Shown here piece after piece: positions 1 to 5,349 of a stretch of 26,409 bases of DNA (its first letter is position 1; every line of letters starts with the position of its first letter). The position numbers and the translations under genes were made by a program. The DNA lies in IMG/VR virus record IMGVR_UViG_3300009034_000188, positions 1-26,409 of that record; one strand, written 5' to 3'. The notes beneath the pieces are model-generated. The model saw nothing but the letters and a program-made list of their open reading frames with translations, searched no databases and was not told the DNA's origin. Source of the stretch: a virus.

Positions 1-408
1 GAGGCGCAGTACGTCGAGAAAATCGGCTTGAACCTCAAGGACCCGTCGGTCTTCCGGTCGATAGCGGCGAGGGCCGAGACGATCACGCGGACAGAGGTAA
101 TACGAGTCAGGGCAATGGCCAGACACGCACGGTTGGAACAGGCGAAAGAAGTGGTTCCTAAACTCCAGCATTATTGGACAGCTCTCCTGACTTCCCCGAC
201 TCCACCGAGAGATGAGCACATCCAAGCCGACCGTGACTATAATCCGCAGGGCGGAAGGATCGGACCGATCCCCATTGACGAGCCCTTTATCGTCGGCGGC
301 GAGAGACTGATGTTCCCGCGCGATCCGGCTGGTTCTGCGCGGAATACGATTAATTGCAGATGTCTGGAAGTCCCGTTCACGCCCGATGCCGAGGAACGAG
401 CAGCATGA
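1..408 (+). CDS. Minor head (Mu gpF / SPP1 gp7-like) protein, C-terminal part
   Basis: The reading frame is open from the first base, so the gene is cut at its 5' end; an internal TTG at 28 is not needed as a start. The translation contains TITRTEVIRVRAMARHARLEQ, then DREYNP-like spacing and a terminal NTINCRC motif. The ITRTE helix followed by a Cys-rich NxxNCRC end is characteristic of the C-terminal domain of Mu gpF / SPP1 gp7 minor head proteins, which sit near the portal in phage procapsids. Base composition is about 60% GC, unlike everything after about 630. Codon use is rich in GCG, CGG and CCG. It probably belongs to a different, bacterial phage genome than the rest of the window. Confidence 0.7.
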   Translation, partial: EAQYVEKIGLNLKDPSVFRSIAARAETITRTEVIRVRAMARHARLEQAKEVVPKLQHYWTALLTSPTPPRDEHIQADRDYNPQGGRIGPIPIDEPFIVGGERLMFPRDPAGSARNTINCRCLEVPFTPDAEERAA

Positions 409-441
409 GCCTTTAGCAACCCACCACGAAAAGGAGAAACG

Positions 442-669
442 ATGGAACCAGAAGACGAAGGAAACAAGGAAGGCGAAGAACCCGAAGCTGCGAAGCCCGA
501 AGAACCAGCATCGCAGGCCGAACCGAAGAAAGAAAGCACACCCCCGGTCAGCCAAAAGGCCAAGCCGAGGCCGAGCACGGTCCCACCTGCGCCCAAGCCG
601 CGCCCACGACGGACCATCAAGGAAGCACTCGGCAACCTTGACTATGCCGTTGTCTATGATTTCGTCTAA
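442..669 (+). CDS. Acidic/Pro-Lys-rich low-complexity protein, 3' end probably chimeric
   Basis: ATG at 442 follows AAAGGAGAAACG, a good ribosome site. The 75-residue product is low complexity: an acidic start rich in Glu and Pro, then a Lys/Pro/Arg-rich stretch, then a short ordered tail (TIKEALGNLDYAVVYDFV). It follows the minor head gene, where phages often encode a scaffold or a small disordered protein; that role is only a guess. The last 10 to 20 codons fall where GC-rich sequence gives way to AT-rich sequence and where the antisense strand encodes DNA ligase. The natural C-terminus is therefore probably missing and the tail seen here is likely an artefact of the join. Confidence 0.45.
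   Translation: MEPEDEGNKEGEEPEAAKPEEPASQAEPKKESTPPVSQKAKPRPSTVPPAPKPRPRRTIKEALGNLDYAVVYDFV
600..640. other. Abrupt composition and gene-content junction
   Basis: Left of this stretch the DNA is GC-rich and reads as plus-strand phage head genes. Right of it the DNA is AT-rich and reads as minus-strand ligase, Cys-rich protein and Ku genes. The minus-strand ligase frame changes from ordinary mixed codons (GAG TGC TTC CTT GAT GGT) to strongly GC-biased, non-ligase sequence here. No inverted repeats, target-site duplication or att-like direct repeat was seen. A chimeric assembly is the simplest explanation; a real recombination boundary is possible. Confidence 0.65.
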
Positions 670-1038
670 AAGTATCCTGTATCTGTCATCAAAAGGGAGA
701 GTGGTGTCTATCAAGTCAAACACTATGAAGGTGAAGGGCTTTCTTCTTTTCTGAAAGAGGTTAAAATCACTCCTTCCGTCTTTTAGACAGCACATCTCTC
801 CTATTACTGCTTTTGCTACTTTCTGCCTTAAAAGTTCTTCCAGCACATCAGAAAACTCTATGCTCACATCATTACCGCTACGATTATAGAGTTTCTTCAT
901 AGATGGGCAGAAATATACGAGTTCGCCATCTTCCTTAACCTGAAAGATATAGCTGTTCTTGTATAGCAGAATATCCTTTGTTCCTTTCTTACAAAGCATA
1001 ATAGGATACTCTTTCTTCAAAGATGTTATGATAGTCAT
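613..1038 (-). CDS. ATP-dependent DNA ligase, N-terminal nucleotidyltransferase part (truncated)
   Basis: Reading the reverse strand from ATG at 1038 gives about 142 residues resembling the adenylation domain of LigD-type and archaeal ATP-dependent DNA ligases. Motif I is QVKEDGELV, with Lys35 the likely adenylated residue. It is followed by LYNRSGND (motif Ia-like RSGxD), VIGEMCCLKDGRSDF (motif III, Glu81), FTFIVFDLID (motif IIIa) and LPFDDRYRILL. Motifs IV and V and any OB-fold are absent because the frame enters GC-rich foreign sequence near 600-630. The frame stays open to base 1, but that part is only antisense to the head gene. It lies 21 bases after the small Cys-rich gene, in the same direction as Ku, so end-joining ligation is the likely role. 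A hairpin with a T-run separates it from its upstream neighbour. Confidence 0.75.
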
Positions 1039-1045
1039 TTTAATC

Positions 1046-1069
1046 AAAAAAAGGAAGGTTTAACCTTCC
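1046..1069 (-). terminator. Hairpin plus T-run between the Cys-rich gene and the ligase gene
   Basis: On the minus strand GGAAGGTT-A-AACCTTCC is a perfect 8-base inverted repeat followed directly by seven T residues. It contains the stop codon of the Cys-rich gene and ends 7 bases before the ligase ATG. It looks like an intrinsic or U-tract terminator, or an attenuator, that would lower ligase expression relative to Ku. Confidence 0.5.
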
Positions 1070-1365
1070 AATTCTGTTATGAATGAAGGTGTCAGCTCTT
1101 TACCATTCGCCTCTATGAAGTCCTCATCAATAGTTACTTCATTACAAAACCACGCAGTAACACATTCAGCACTACAAAGGATAATAGTGTTTCCTTTTAA
1201 AGCACATTCAAAGACATCTTCATCTTCCTCTATCAGAACATCACAATTCTCGCAGTTAAGAACAAAAGTTTTGTTCCTCTCGCAAAACTCATCCCTTAAC
1301 TTCATATACAAATTTAAAAGCTTGTCTTTCGTAAGCTTTTTCAGTTCTTCTCTTGGTTTCATCAT
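1060..1365 (-). CDS. Small Cys-rich (putative zinc-binding) protein between Ku and ligase
   Basis: This is a 101-residue protein of no family I recognise. The first 30 residues are a charged, probably helical segment. The middle holds a C38-x2-C41 pair, Cys54, and C64-x3-C68, with further Cys at 28 and 74, which suggests a treble-clef or zinc-ribbon-like metal site. The C-terminus is acidic. The ATG overlaps the Ku gene's last codons (ATGA type), so the two are translationally coupled. Its position between Ku and a DNA ligase suggests, but does not prove, a role in end joining or DNA binding. Confidence 0.75.
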   Translation of the reverse strand: MMKPREELKKLTKDKLLNLYMKLRDEFCERNKTFVLNCENCDVLIEEDEDVFECALKGNTIILCSAECVTAWFCNEVTIDEDFIEANGKELTPSFITELEG

Positions 1366-2162
1366 TTTTTTACCTCAACTCCTATGCTTTTGATTTTATC
1401 CATAACGGATATGGTGTTGCTAATCTCTTTCTTCTCTTCTGCTGGAAGCTCATATTCAGGGTTAGATTTAACCTTCTCAACATAAGCCAAAAGCTTAACC
1501 TTTTGAGTGTCCTCTATGCTCTTATAGGTGTCGTCCAAACCATCAACAAGCTTGGCTACCACTTCGGTATCCTCCTTGCTCGGCTTGATATTAAAAGGGT
1601 AAAGCTCTTTTACATCAGAAATGTATTCAGCATAAGGAAGTTCCATCTTAACCAGCACACCCTCATAGTCGGATACGGCATAAACCCTATTACCGCTACG
1701 GCAAAGAAGCATTTTGTTAGCTCTCTTCAAAACAGCAGAAAGGTTAGACACGAAAACCTGAATATCCTCGCTGTATCCCTTTGTCTTGCTGTCCTTTATT
1801 GGAAGCAGTAAGTTCGGCTTCTTGATAGGAATCACCAACCTTTTCTCAACTATCCCCTCAACAACCATCTCCTTTTCTGCTTTTCGCTGGTAAGCGTCAT
1901 AGTCGTTCAGGGTGTAGATGCTACCATCTTCAAAGTATCCCTTGCTTAACTGCCCTATTGAGTAAAGCTTGTCGGTAGATATCGTTTCTTCCGCTAAATC
2001 ACTCTCAATAATGTATTTCTGCCTGACATTCTTGTTGTCTTTCGTTAGATGGATGTTCGCCCTTTTGAAGTTCTCAAATTCATCTCTCACAAAATTTACT
2101 TCTGCTATCGGTATATCAACATTACCGAATGACAGCACTTTCTTTTTCTGTATCAGCTTCAT
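1362..2162 (-). CDS. ku: Ku-family DNA end-binding protein
   Basis: The 266-residue product has the layout and length of prokaryotic Ku, which forms a homodimeric ring on double-strand DNA ends and recruits an ATP-dependent ligase for NHEJ. The N-terminus, VLSFGNVDIPIAEV (residues 9-22), matches the Ku opening (AFGLVNVPVKVY in mycobacterial Ku). LSKGYFEDGSIYTLNDYDAY (72-91) matches the conserved KGYE..DG..v.l.d.d segment. KPNLLLPIK (115-123), the helix with ALKRANK, the strand RSGNRVYAV and LPYAEYISDVKEL follow in family order. PSKEDTEVVAKLVDGLDDTY (194-213) matches the Ku linker before its short C-terminal tail. The ATG overlaps the stop of the preceding 55-residue gene (ATGA). No acquired intein or fusion is seen. 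Ku in a tailed virus is rare; mycobacteriophages Omega and Corndog are the known parallels. Confidence 0.85.
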   Translation of the reverse strand: MKLIQKKKVLSFGNVDIPIAEVNFVRDEFENFKRANIHLTKDNKNVRQKYIIESDLAEETISTDKLYSIGQLSKGYFEDGSIYTLNDYDAYQRKAEKEMVVEGIVEKRLVIPIKKPNLLLPIKDSKTKGYSEDIQVFVSNLSAVLKRANKMLLCRSGNRVYAVSDYEGVLVKMELPYAEYISDVKELYPFNIKPSKEDTEVVAKLVDGLDDTYKSIEDTQKVKLLAYVEKVKSNPEYELPAEEKKEISNTISVMDKIKSIGVEVKK

Positions 2163-2326
2163 TTTTTCTTCTCCTTGATTTTTTCGTTTAAATACTCCTC
2201 AATACATAAATCATCATAGCCACCATCCCCAACGCAACGGGCATAATGCTTACAACCCTCACAGATGGTTTCTGACATACGCTCATAATCTTCTTCTTCC
2301 ATCTCCATATCAACAATATCTTTCAT
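2159..2326 (-). CDS. Small four-cysteine protein (55 aa)
   Basis: ATG at 2326 shares a base with the TAA of the upstream gene (TAATG) and follows GAGGAGATA, a good ribosome site. Its stop overlaps the Ku start (ATGA). The product starts with an acidic helix, carries C22-x2-C25-x5-C31-x9-C41, and ends with a Lys-rich tail. The four Cys could bind Zn or an Fe-S cluster. The family is not recognised. Tight coupling on both sides argues that it is a real gene co-expressed with Ku. Confidence 0.65.
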   Translation of the reverse strand: MKDIVDMEMEEEDYERMSETICEGCKHYARCVGDGGYDDLCIEEYLNEKIKEKKK

Positions 2327-2646
2327 TATATCTCCTCAAAAATATGCTTGTTTTTCTTAACCTTGAAAAACTCTATCCTCATTCCTGTCTTCTCTAAAAA
2401 TCCTTTTTTACCATTAAAACTTCCCAAGATGTAATCTGCTTTAAATTGGCTTTGGCACTTACAACATCCTATAATAAGCTCTTCACCAAATTCCTTGCTG
2501 TCATACCAATTAAGATGGGTTAAATCGTTGCTATTGCATTTACCACAAAGAAATCTAAATCCTTTGATATCGCCTTTCAATACCCCTGTCATATTGCCTT
2601 TAATCCCAGCATTATGTTTAGCATACATTCCTATATTGAATTTCAT
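2326..2646 (-). CDS. Hypothetical protein with zinc-ribbon-like CxxC pairs
   Basis: The 106-residue product has an N-terminal Gly/Lys-rich part, then C34-x2-C37 and C61-x2-C64 separated by 23 residues, a zinc-ribbon arrangement, and a basic C-terminus. Its start shares a base with the stop of the upstream 62-residue gene, and its stop overlaps the next start. Zinc ribbons of this kind often bind nucleic acid or transcription proteins; a specific role cannot be assigned. Confidence 0.75.
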   Translation of the reverse strand: MKFNIGMYAKHNAGIKGNMTGVLKGDIKGFRFLCGKCNSNDLTHLNWYDSKEFGEELIIGCCKCQSQFKADYILGSFNGKKGFLEKTGMRIEFFKVKKNKHIFEEI

Positions 2647-2834
2647 TATTTCTCCCTGATGTTTTTTAGAGCTAAATCAATTTTCTTTAATAAAAGAGTA
2701 TAGAAATCTATTTGGTTATTGAGATAGACAAAGCTGTCATCATCCAAACTATTCTCTTCCAAATCATTCTCCAATATAGAAATCCTATAAGCCAAATCCA
2801 TCCTTTCTTCCTTTAATTGTTCTGCTATGCTCAT
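2646..2834 (-). CDS. Small coiled-coil protein (62 aa)
   Basis: The product is almost entirely helical, with heptad-like spacing (ERMDLAYRISILENDLEE, then YTLLLKKIDLALKNI), and has no Cys and no membrane segment. Such proteins usually form two-helix hairpins or dimers. ATG at 2834 overlaps the preceding TGA, and the ribosome site AGGGAG lies inside the upstream gene. Function unknown. It is the second gene of the tightly overlapping operon that ends with Ku and the ligase. Confidence 0.65.
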   Translation of the reverse strand: MSIAEQLKEERMDLAYRISILENDLEENSLDDDSFVYLNNQIDFYTLLLKKIDLALKNIREK

Positions 2835-2959
2835 TCTTTCTCCCTTAATTTTTCGCTTATAATCTTTTCTATGAGTTCAGTTCTTCTCAAACTATCTTCC
2901 TTATTCAGTTCTTCTTCATTACACCATAATAAATCCTTATCCTCTTTTGTTAGTTTCAT
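2831..2959 (-). CDS. Small charged protein (42 aa), first gene of the Ku operon
   Basis: ATG at 2959 is preceded by AGCGAGGTA (2974 down to 2966) with a 6-base spacer, the same leader motif found before four other starts in this region. The 42-residue product (MKLTKEDKDLLWCNEEEL...) is highly charged and helical, with one Cys. Its stop overlaps the next start. It may be regulatory or a coupling leader; no family is recognised. Confidence 0.6.
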   Translation of the reverse strand: MKLTKEDKDLLWCNEEELNKEDSLRRTELIEKIISEKLREKE

Positions 2960-2997
2960 CTTCAATACCTCGCTTGTTTTTTTATCCTAAATAAAGG

Positions 2998-3024
2998 TTA
3001 AAGGTAATTACCTTTAAATTTACT
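2998..3024 (-). promoter_or_regulatory. Promoter/operator of the Ku operon: 20-base palindrome overlapping a TATA-like box
   Basis: TTAAAGGTAATTACCTTTAA (2998-3017) is a perfect palindrome of 10+10 bases. On the minus strand an AT-rich box, AAATTTAAAG, overlaps its edge, which would place a transcript start near 2990, just before the AGCGAGGTA ribosome site. A symmetric site overlapping the TATA region is a typical place for a repressor that blocks TBP/TFB. A second palindrome, GTATAGCTATAC, lies at 3051-3062. Assignment is by pattern only. Confidence 0.45.
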
Positions 3025-3093
3025 TGTATCCTACAAAACACATAAATTCAGTATAGCTATACAATTCATCTACTTATACATATTTTTTAAGGA

Positions 3094-3369
3094 CTATAAA
3101 TCTTTTTTTCTCATAACATCATTACAGATAAAAATAAATCTCTTGCGATTAAGCTCGTGGTTAAACCTGTCTTTTTCTTTCACTAACTTTAATTTTTTAA
3201 GCTCATCATAAGCATTATGCTTATATTGTTCTCCATAGCCATAAGTTAATGGTATGTAAGATATGGTTTTATTAGTTTCTACATCTATGATACTTACTGA
3301 ATGATAAGTATTACCATTAATCTTATCAAACCATCTCTTACCTTCAATTACATATTTTTTTATTTTCAT
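3094..3369 (-). CDS. Hypothetical protein (91 aa)
   Basis: ATG at 3369 follows AGCGAGGTA (3387 down to 3379). The product is basic and probably alpha/beta. It contains GKRWFDKINGNTYHSVSI, then SYIPLTYGYGEQY and a Lys-rich helix. GNTYHSV followed by a YGYG-x-Y segment is a pattern I associate with small hypothetical phage proteins, but I cannot name a function. About 130 bases of AT-rich DNA with palindromes separate it from the Ku operon, so it may be transcribed from the upstream promoter at 3691-3698. Confidence 0.7.
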   Translation of the reverse strand: MKIKKYVIEGKRWFDKINGNTYHSVSIIDVETNKTISYIPLTYGYGEQYKHNAYDELKKLKLVKEKDRFNHELNRKRFIFICNDVMRKKDL

Positions 3370-3397
3370 TTTCTTTTATACCTCGCTAATTGTTTTT

Positions 3398-3511
3398 TTA
3401 TCTGTCCTGTCTTGCTAAATAAGATAAAAGGTATTCAGCATTAGGATTATAAGCCACTTCTTTTGAATCAATAATGATACGCCAATTAATCTCTTTCTTT
3501 TTTTCTTTCAT
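3398..3511 (-). CDS. Very small protein (37 aa)
   Basis: ATG at 3511 is preceded by GAGGTGTTTAA, a good ribosome site lying inside the end of the upstream zinc-ribbon gene, which it overlaps by 26 bases in another frame. The product (MKEKKKEINWRIIIDSKEVAYNP...) is basic at the start with one short strand-like stretch. It has no recognisable domain. The ribosome site and packing support it, but its length limits certainty. Confidence 0.4.
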   Translation of the reverse strand: MKEKKKEINWRIIIDSKEVAYNPNAEYLLSYLARQDR

Positions 3512-3665
3512 TTAAACACCTCTTTTTTTTAACTAATTTAAATTTTGTTATGCTCTTTTTAATATTACAATTAGGACAGCTTCCTCTATTCAATATTCCT
3601 GAAATCCAAACCATAGTATAAAACCTACACTTACACTTTGGACACTCAACCTCATAGTTTTTCAT
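3486..3665 (-). CDS. Small zinc-ribbon protein (59 aa), probably leaderless
   Basis: The 59-residue product carries C8-P-K-C11-K-C13 and C30-P-N-C33, a compact zinc ribbon with CPxC knuckles, then a Lys/Arg-rich tail. There is no ribosome site before ATG 3665. A TATA-like box TTTAAATA (3698 down to 3691) would place the transcript start within a few bases of the ATG, so the message is probably leaderless. It is the first gene of the minus-strand early region and could be a transcription or nucleic-acid-binding factor. Confidence 0.6.
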   Translation of the reverse strand: MKNYEVECPKCKCRFYTMVWISGILNRGSCPNCNIKKSITKFKLVKKKRCLNERKKERD

Positions 3666-3690
3666 TCTATAATCTAATAGGAATAGAAAG

Positions 3691-3698
3691 TATTTAAA
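3691..3698 (-). promoter_or_regulatory. TATA-like box for leaderless minus-strand early transcript
   Basis: TTTAAATA on the minus strand is centred about 27 bases before 3668, next to the ATG at 3665. This is the expected archaeal TATA-to-start spacing and fits the absence of a ribosome site. Confidence 0.5.
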
Positions 3699-3896
3699 GA
3701 TTTATAGGGCAGAACATATATATCTTATTAATATAATCTTATCTTATATATAATATATAGTTTAAATACTATTTCGTCATTACTCTATGGTAATAAAAAG
3801 GAATGCTACTACTGAATAGAAATAACAAAATTATTCTCATAGGAATAATTAAGACAAAAAATATTCCTCACAGATATAGATACTACAACACAATAG
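3699..3896. promoter_or_regulatory. AT-rich divergent control region
   Basis: No gene fits here. The stretch separates the minus-strand and plus-strand early genes and is very AT-rich (TATATATCTTATTAATATAA-type runs). It contains a symmetric AGTTTAAATACT, a perfect 8-base inverted repeat AATTATTC-6-GAATAATT (3829-3850), and several GGAATA/TATTCC words. It could hold divergent promoters, operators or a replication origin; no ordered iteron array was found. Confidence 0.4.
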
Positions 3897-3904
3897 TATT
3901 TAAA
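3897..3904 (+). promoter_or_regulatory. TATA-like box upstream of the 109-aa gene
   Basis: TATTTAAA lies about 27 bases before an inferred start near 3928. That gives a leader of about 40 bases carrying AGCGAGGTA at 3955-3963 before ATG 3969. Confidence 0.4.
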
Positions 3905-3968
3905 AAAGCTATTTGGCTATACAATAATAGGTTTTTATTCAAGGATAAAAACTTAGCGAGGTAACAAA

Positions 3969-4298
3969 ATGAAATGGAAAAAACAAAACAGAAAATTAGA
4001 AAAAGGAGATATAATCAGAACAAAAGTAAGCAACAAAGAACACAAAAAATATGGAGAATACATTTATTCAATATGTTCTGGAAGTGGATTTGGTTGTAGT
4101 ATGGAAACTATGGGAAACGCAATATTCGTATATTTTGAAGGATTTGATTTAGAAGAAGTAAAATCCAAATTAAAGATAGTGATGAACAAGAAAGCAGATG
4201 ACATCAAATACTATGACAAATACTTAAGCCCAAACAGTAGCAGATGGGAAAGATTTTGGGGAATAGAAATATTAGAAGAAGAAGTTATGTTAGGTTAA
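3969..4298 (+). CDS. Hypothetical protein (109 aa)
   Basis: ATG at 3969 follows AGCGAGGTA with a 5-base spacer. The product is Lys-rich. It has an early GDIIRTKV strand, GEYIYSICSGSGFGCSMETMGNAIFVYFEG in the middle (positions 30-57, with two Cys), then a charged helix and a terminal WERFWGIEILEEEV. The GDIIRT.V...YG.YIYSI layout resembles small beta-barrel proteins, but no family is recognised. It is followed by T-rich DNA likely to stop transcription and appears to be a single-gene unit. Confidence 0.75.
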   Translation: MKWKKQNRKLEKGDIIRTKVSNKEHKKYGEYIYSICSGSGFGCSMETMGNAIFVYFEGFDLEEVKSKLKIVMNKKADDIKYYDKYLSPNSSRWERFWGIEILEEEVMLG

Positions 4299-4425
4299 TG
4301 TATGGATAATGTATGTCTATCCTTTCCATTATGAATAACTATATTTTTTTTCTTATCTTTTCATAATTTTTTTTGTTTTGCGGAATTTTGTTATGTTTTT
4401 TTGTTACCGAGCAGTAGTAGAATTG

Positions 4426-4449
4426 GAAGGATAATATCCTTCTTTTTTT
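4426..4449 (+). terminator. Hairpin plus T-run in the 4299-4542 gap
   Basis: GAAGGAT-AAT-ATCCTTC is a 7-base stem with a 3-base loop, followed by TTTTTTT. It probably ends the 109-aa gene transcript. The rest of the gap holds T-runs and a TACTAC-6-GTAGTA inverted repeat at 4449-4466. Confidence 0.55.
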
Positions 4450-4492
4450 ACTACTTTTTGGTAGTAGGTAGTATATACTCTATCACAATAAT

Positions 4493-4500
4493 ATTTATAA
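4493..4500 (+). promoter_or_regulatory. TATA-like box of the 93-aa gene
   Basis: ATTTATAA is about 27 bases before 4524, where AGCGAGGTA begins, leaving a leader of about 20 bases before ATG 4543. Confidence 0.4.
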
Positions 4501-4542
4501 AGGTATATTCCTTATGGATATATAGCGAGGTAAAAACTAAAA

Positions 4543-4824
4543 ATGAAAAACAAAAAATTAGTTATGAGAATTGATATGGATAAAGGGGTTGTTTTTAAGA
4601 AAAAAACGACAGAAACACACACAATAGACATAGAGCCAAAATGGATAAACCTAATAGATTTATTTGTAGAGTGGTTAGGTTATGGGACAAAAGAACAAAA
4701 GGAATTATCCATAGAGGAATTGAAGAAGATGGCTATATGTTGTGATTTGGTAAGGCAATATCAGAAAAGAGAAATTACTACTTTGGAATTTCTTAAAGCA
4801 ATACCTAAAAATCCAACATATTAA
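4543..4824 (+). CDS. Hypothetical protein (93 aa)
   Basis: ATG at 4543 follows AGCGAGGTA (4524-4532) with a 10-base spacer. The N-terminus is basic (MKNKKLVMRIDMDKGVVFKKK), then a strand, then three probable helices (WINLIDLFVEWLGYG, LSIEELKKMAICCDLVRQYQ, TTLEFLKAI). The helical half could be a small DNA- or protein-binding bundle. No family is recognised. It is monocistronic, with T-rich DNA after the stop. Confidence 0.7.
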   Translation: MKNKKLVMRIDMDKGVVFKKKTTETHTIDIEPKWINLIDLFVEWLGYGTKEQKELSIEELKKMAICCDLVRQYQKREITTLEFLKAIPKNPTY

Positions 4825-4843
4825 TTTTTCTTTTTTTATTAAA

Positions 4844-4918
4844 ATGAAAAAGAATTTCCATAAGCTAATGATGGATACATTAAAAGAATTGGATAGCTAT
4901 ATAGCACTCTTGCTATAA
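4844..4918 (+). CDS. Possible 24-aa peptide
   Basis: A 24-codon frame, MKKNFHKLMMDTLKELDSYI plus four residues, starts 19 bases after the previous stop. No ribosome site precedes it. It would form one amphipathic helix. It could be chance in AT-rich DNA. Confidence 0.2.
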   Translation: MKKNFHKLMMDTLKELDSYIALLL

Positions 4919-5001
4919 TCATTACTACATAGTAGCTAATTCTAATATAAGTATTCTACCACCAAGCAGTAATGATTTTGCCTTTTAATAGAACACCTAT
5001 A

Positions 5002-5053
5002 TTCTACAATATATACATCATAATATAACCTTTATAAAATATATATTGTAGAA
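5002..5053. repeat. Perfect 14-base inverted repeat flanking a TATA-like box
   Basis: TTCTACAATATATA (5002-5015) and its exact complement TATATATTGTAGAA (5040-5053) are separated by 24 bases containing CCTTTATAAAA. It is a strong candidate operator, or an origin element, inside the 4919-5240 gap. The gap holds no convincing gene. It also contains ATACAATATTGTAT (5167-5180), a perfect 14-base palindrome. Confidence 0.55.
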
Positions 5054-5193
5054 CCAATATATACCCCTATTTCTGAACAGGCATAAAACGATAGATACAC
5101 TAATGTAGATACTCAAATATGAATATCACAAAATATATAATTCAAGAATACCAATAGAGAATATAGATACAATATTGTATACCACATATGCTT

Positions 5194-5221
5194 CTAAGGT
5201 ATTTCTCCTAAGGTATTTAAA
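5194..5221 (+). promoter_or_regulatory. Tandem CTAAGGTATTT repeat with TATA-like box
   Basis: CTAAGGTATTT occurs at 5194-5204 and again at 5208-5218, 14 bases apart. The second copy runs into TATTTAAA (5214-5221). This would start a transcript near 5244-5248, exactly where a GC-richer structured segment begins. Confidence 0.45.
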
Positions 5222-5243
5222 CCAATTACTACTTTGGAGTGGT

Positions 5244-5330
5244 AGGTGGTGGCATGTCAGCTGAAGTGTTTTCTTCATCCATGCCACCTGCGTTTTTTGT
5301 TCTCCTTGAGCATTTAGTCTCAAGGTAAGC
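5244..5330 (+). ncRNA. Candidate structured small RNA or leader
   Basis: The segment is markedly GC-richer than its surroundings and folds well. The outer stem is GGTGGCATG (5248-5256) with CATGCCACC (5280-5288). After an asymmetric internal loop there is an inner stem, TGAAG (5262-5266) with CTTCA (5273-5277), and a 6-base loop. A second hairpin pairs CCTTGAG (5304-5310) with CTCAAGG (5319-5325). It has no tRNA features and no clear C/D or H/ACA boxes. It could be a viral ncRNA, the late-operon leader, or part of a packaging site just upstream of the terminase genes. Confidence 0.4.
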
Positions 5331-5349
5331 ATGATTTTATTTTAGTGGG

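Noticed and set aside
237-635. Minus-strand 132-codon frame in the GC-rich start
   Set aside because: Lies opposite the head gene and the low-complexity gene; Ser/Gly-rich shadow typical of high-GC DNA.
5240-5340. tRNA gene in the structured segment
   Set aside because: No cloverleaf, no GGTTCRA T-loop and no anticodon arm could be drawn; the stems are two separate hairpins.
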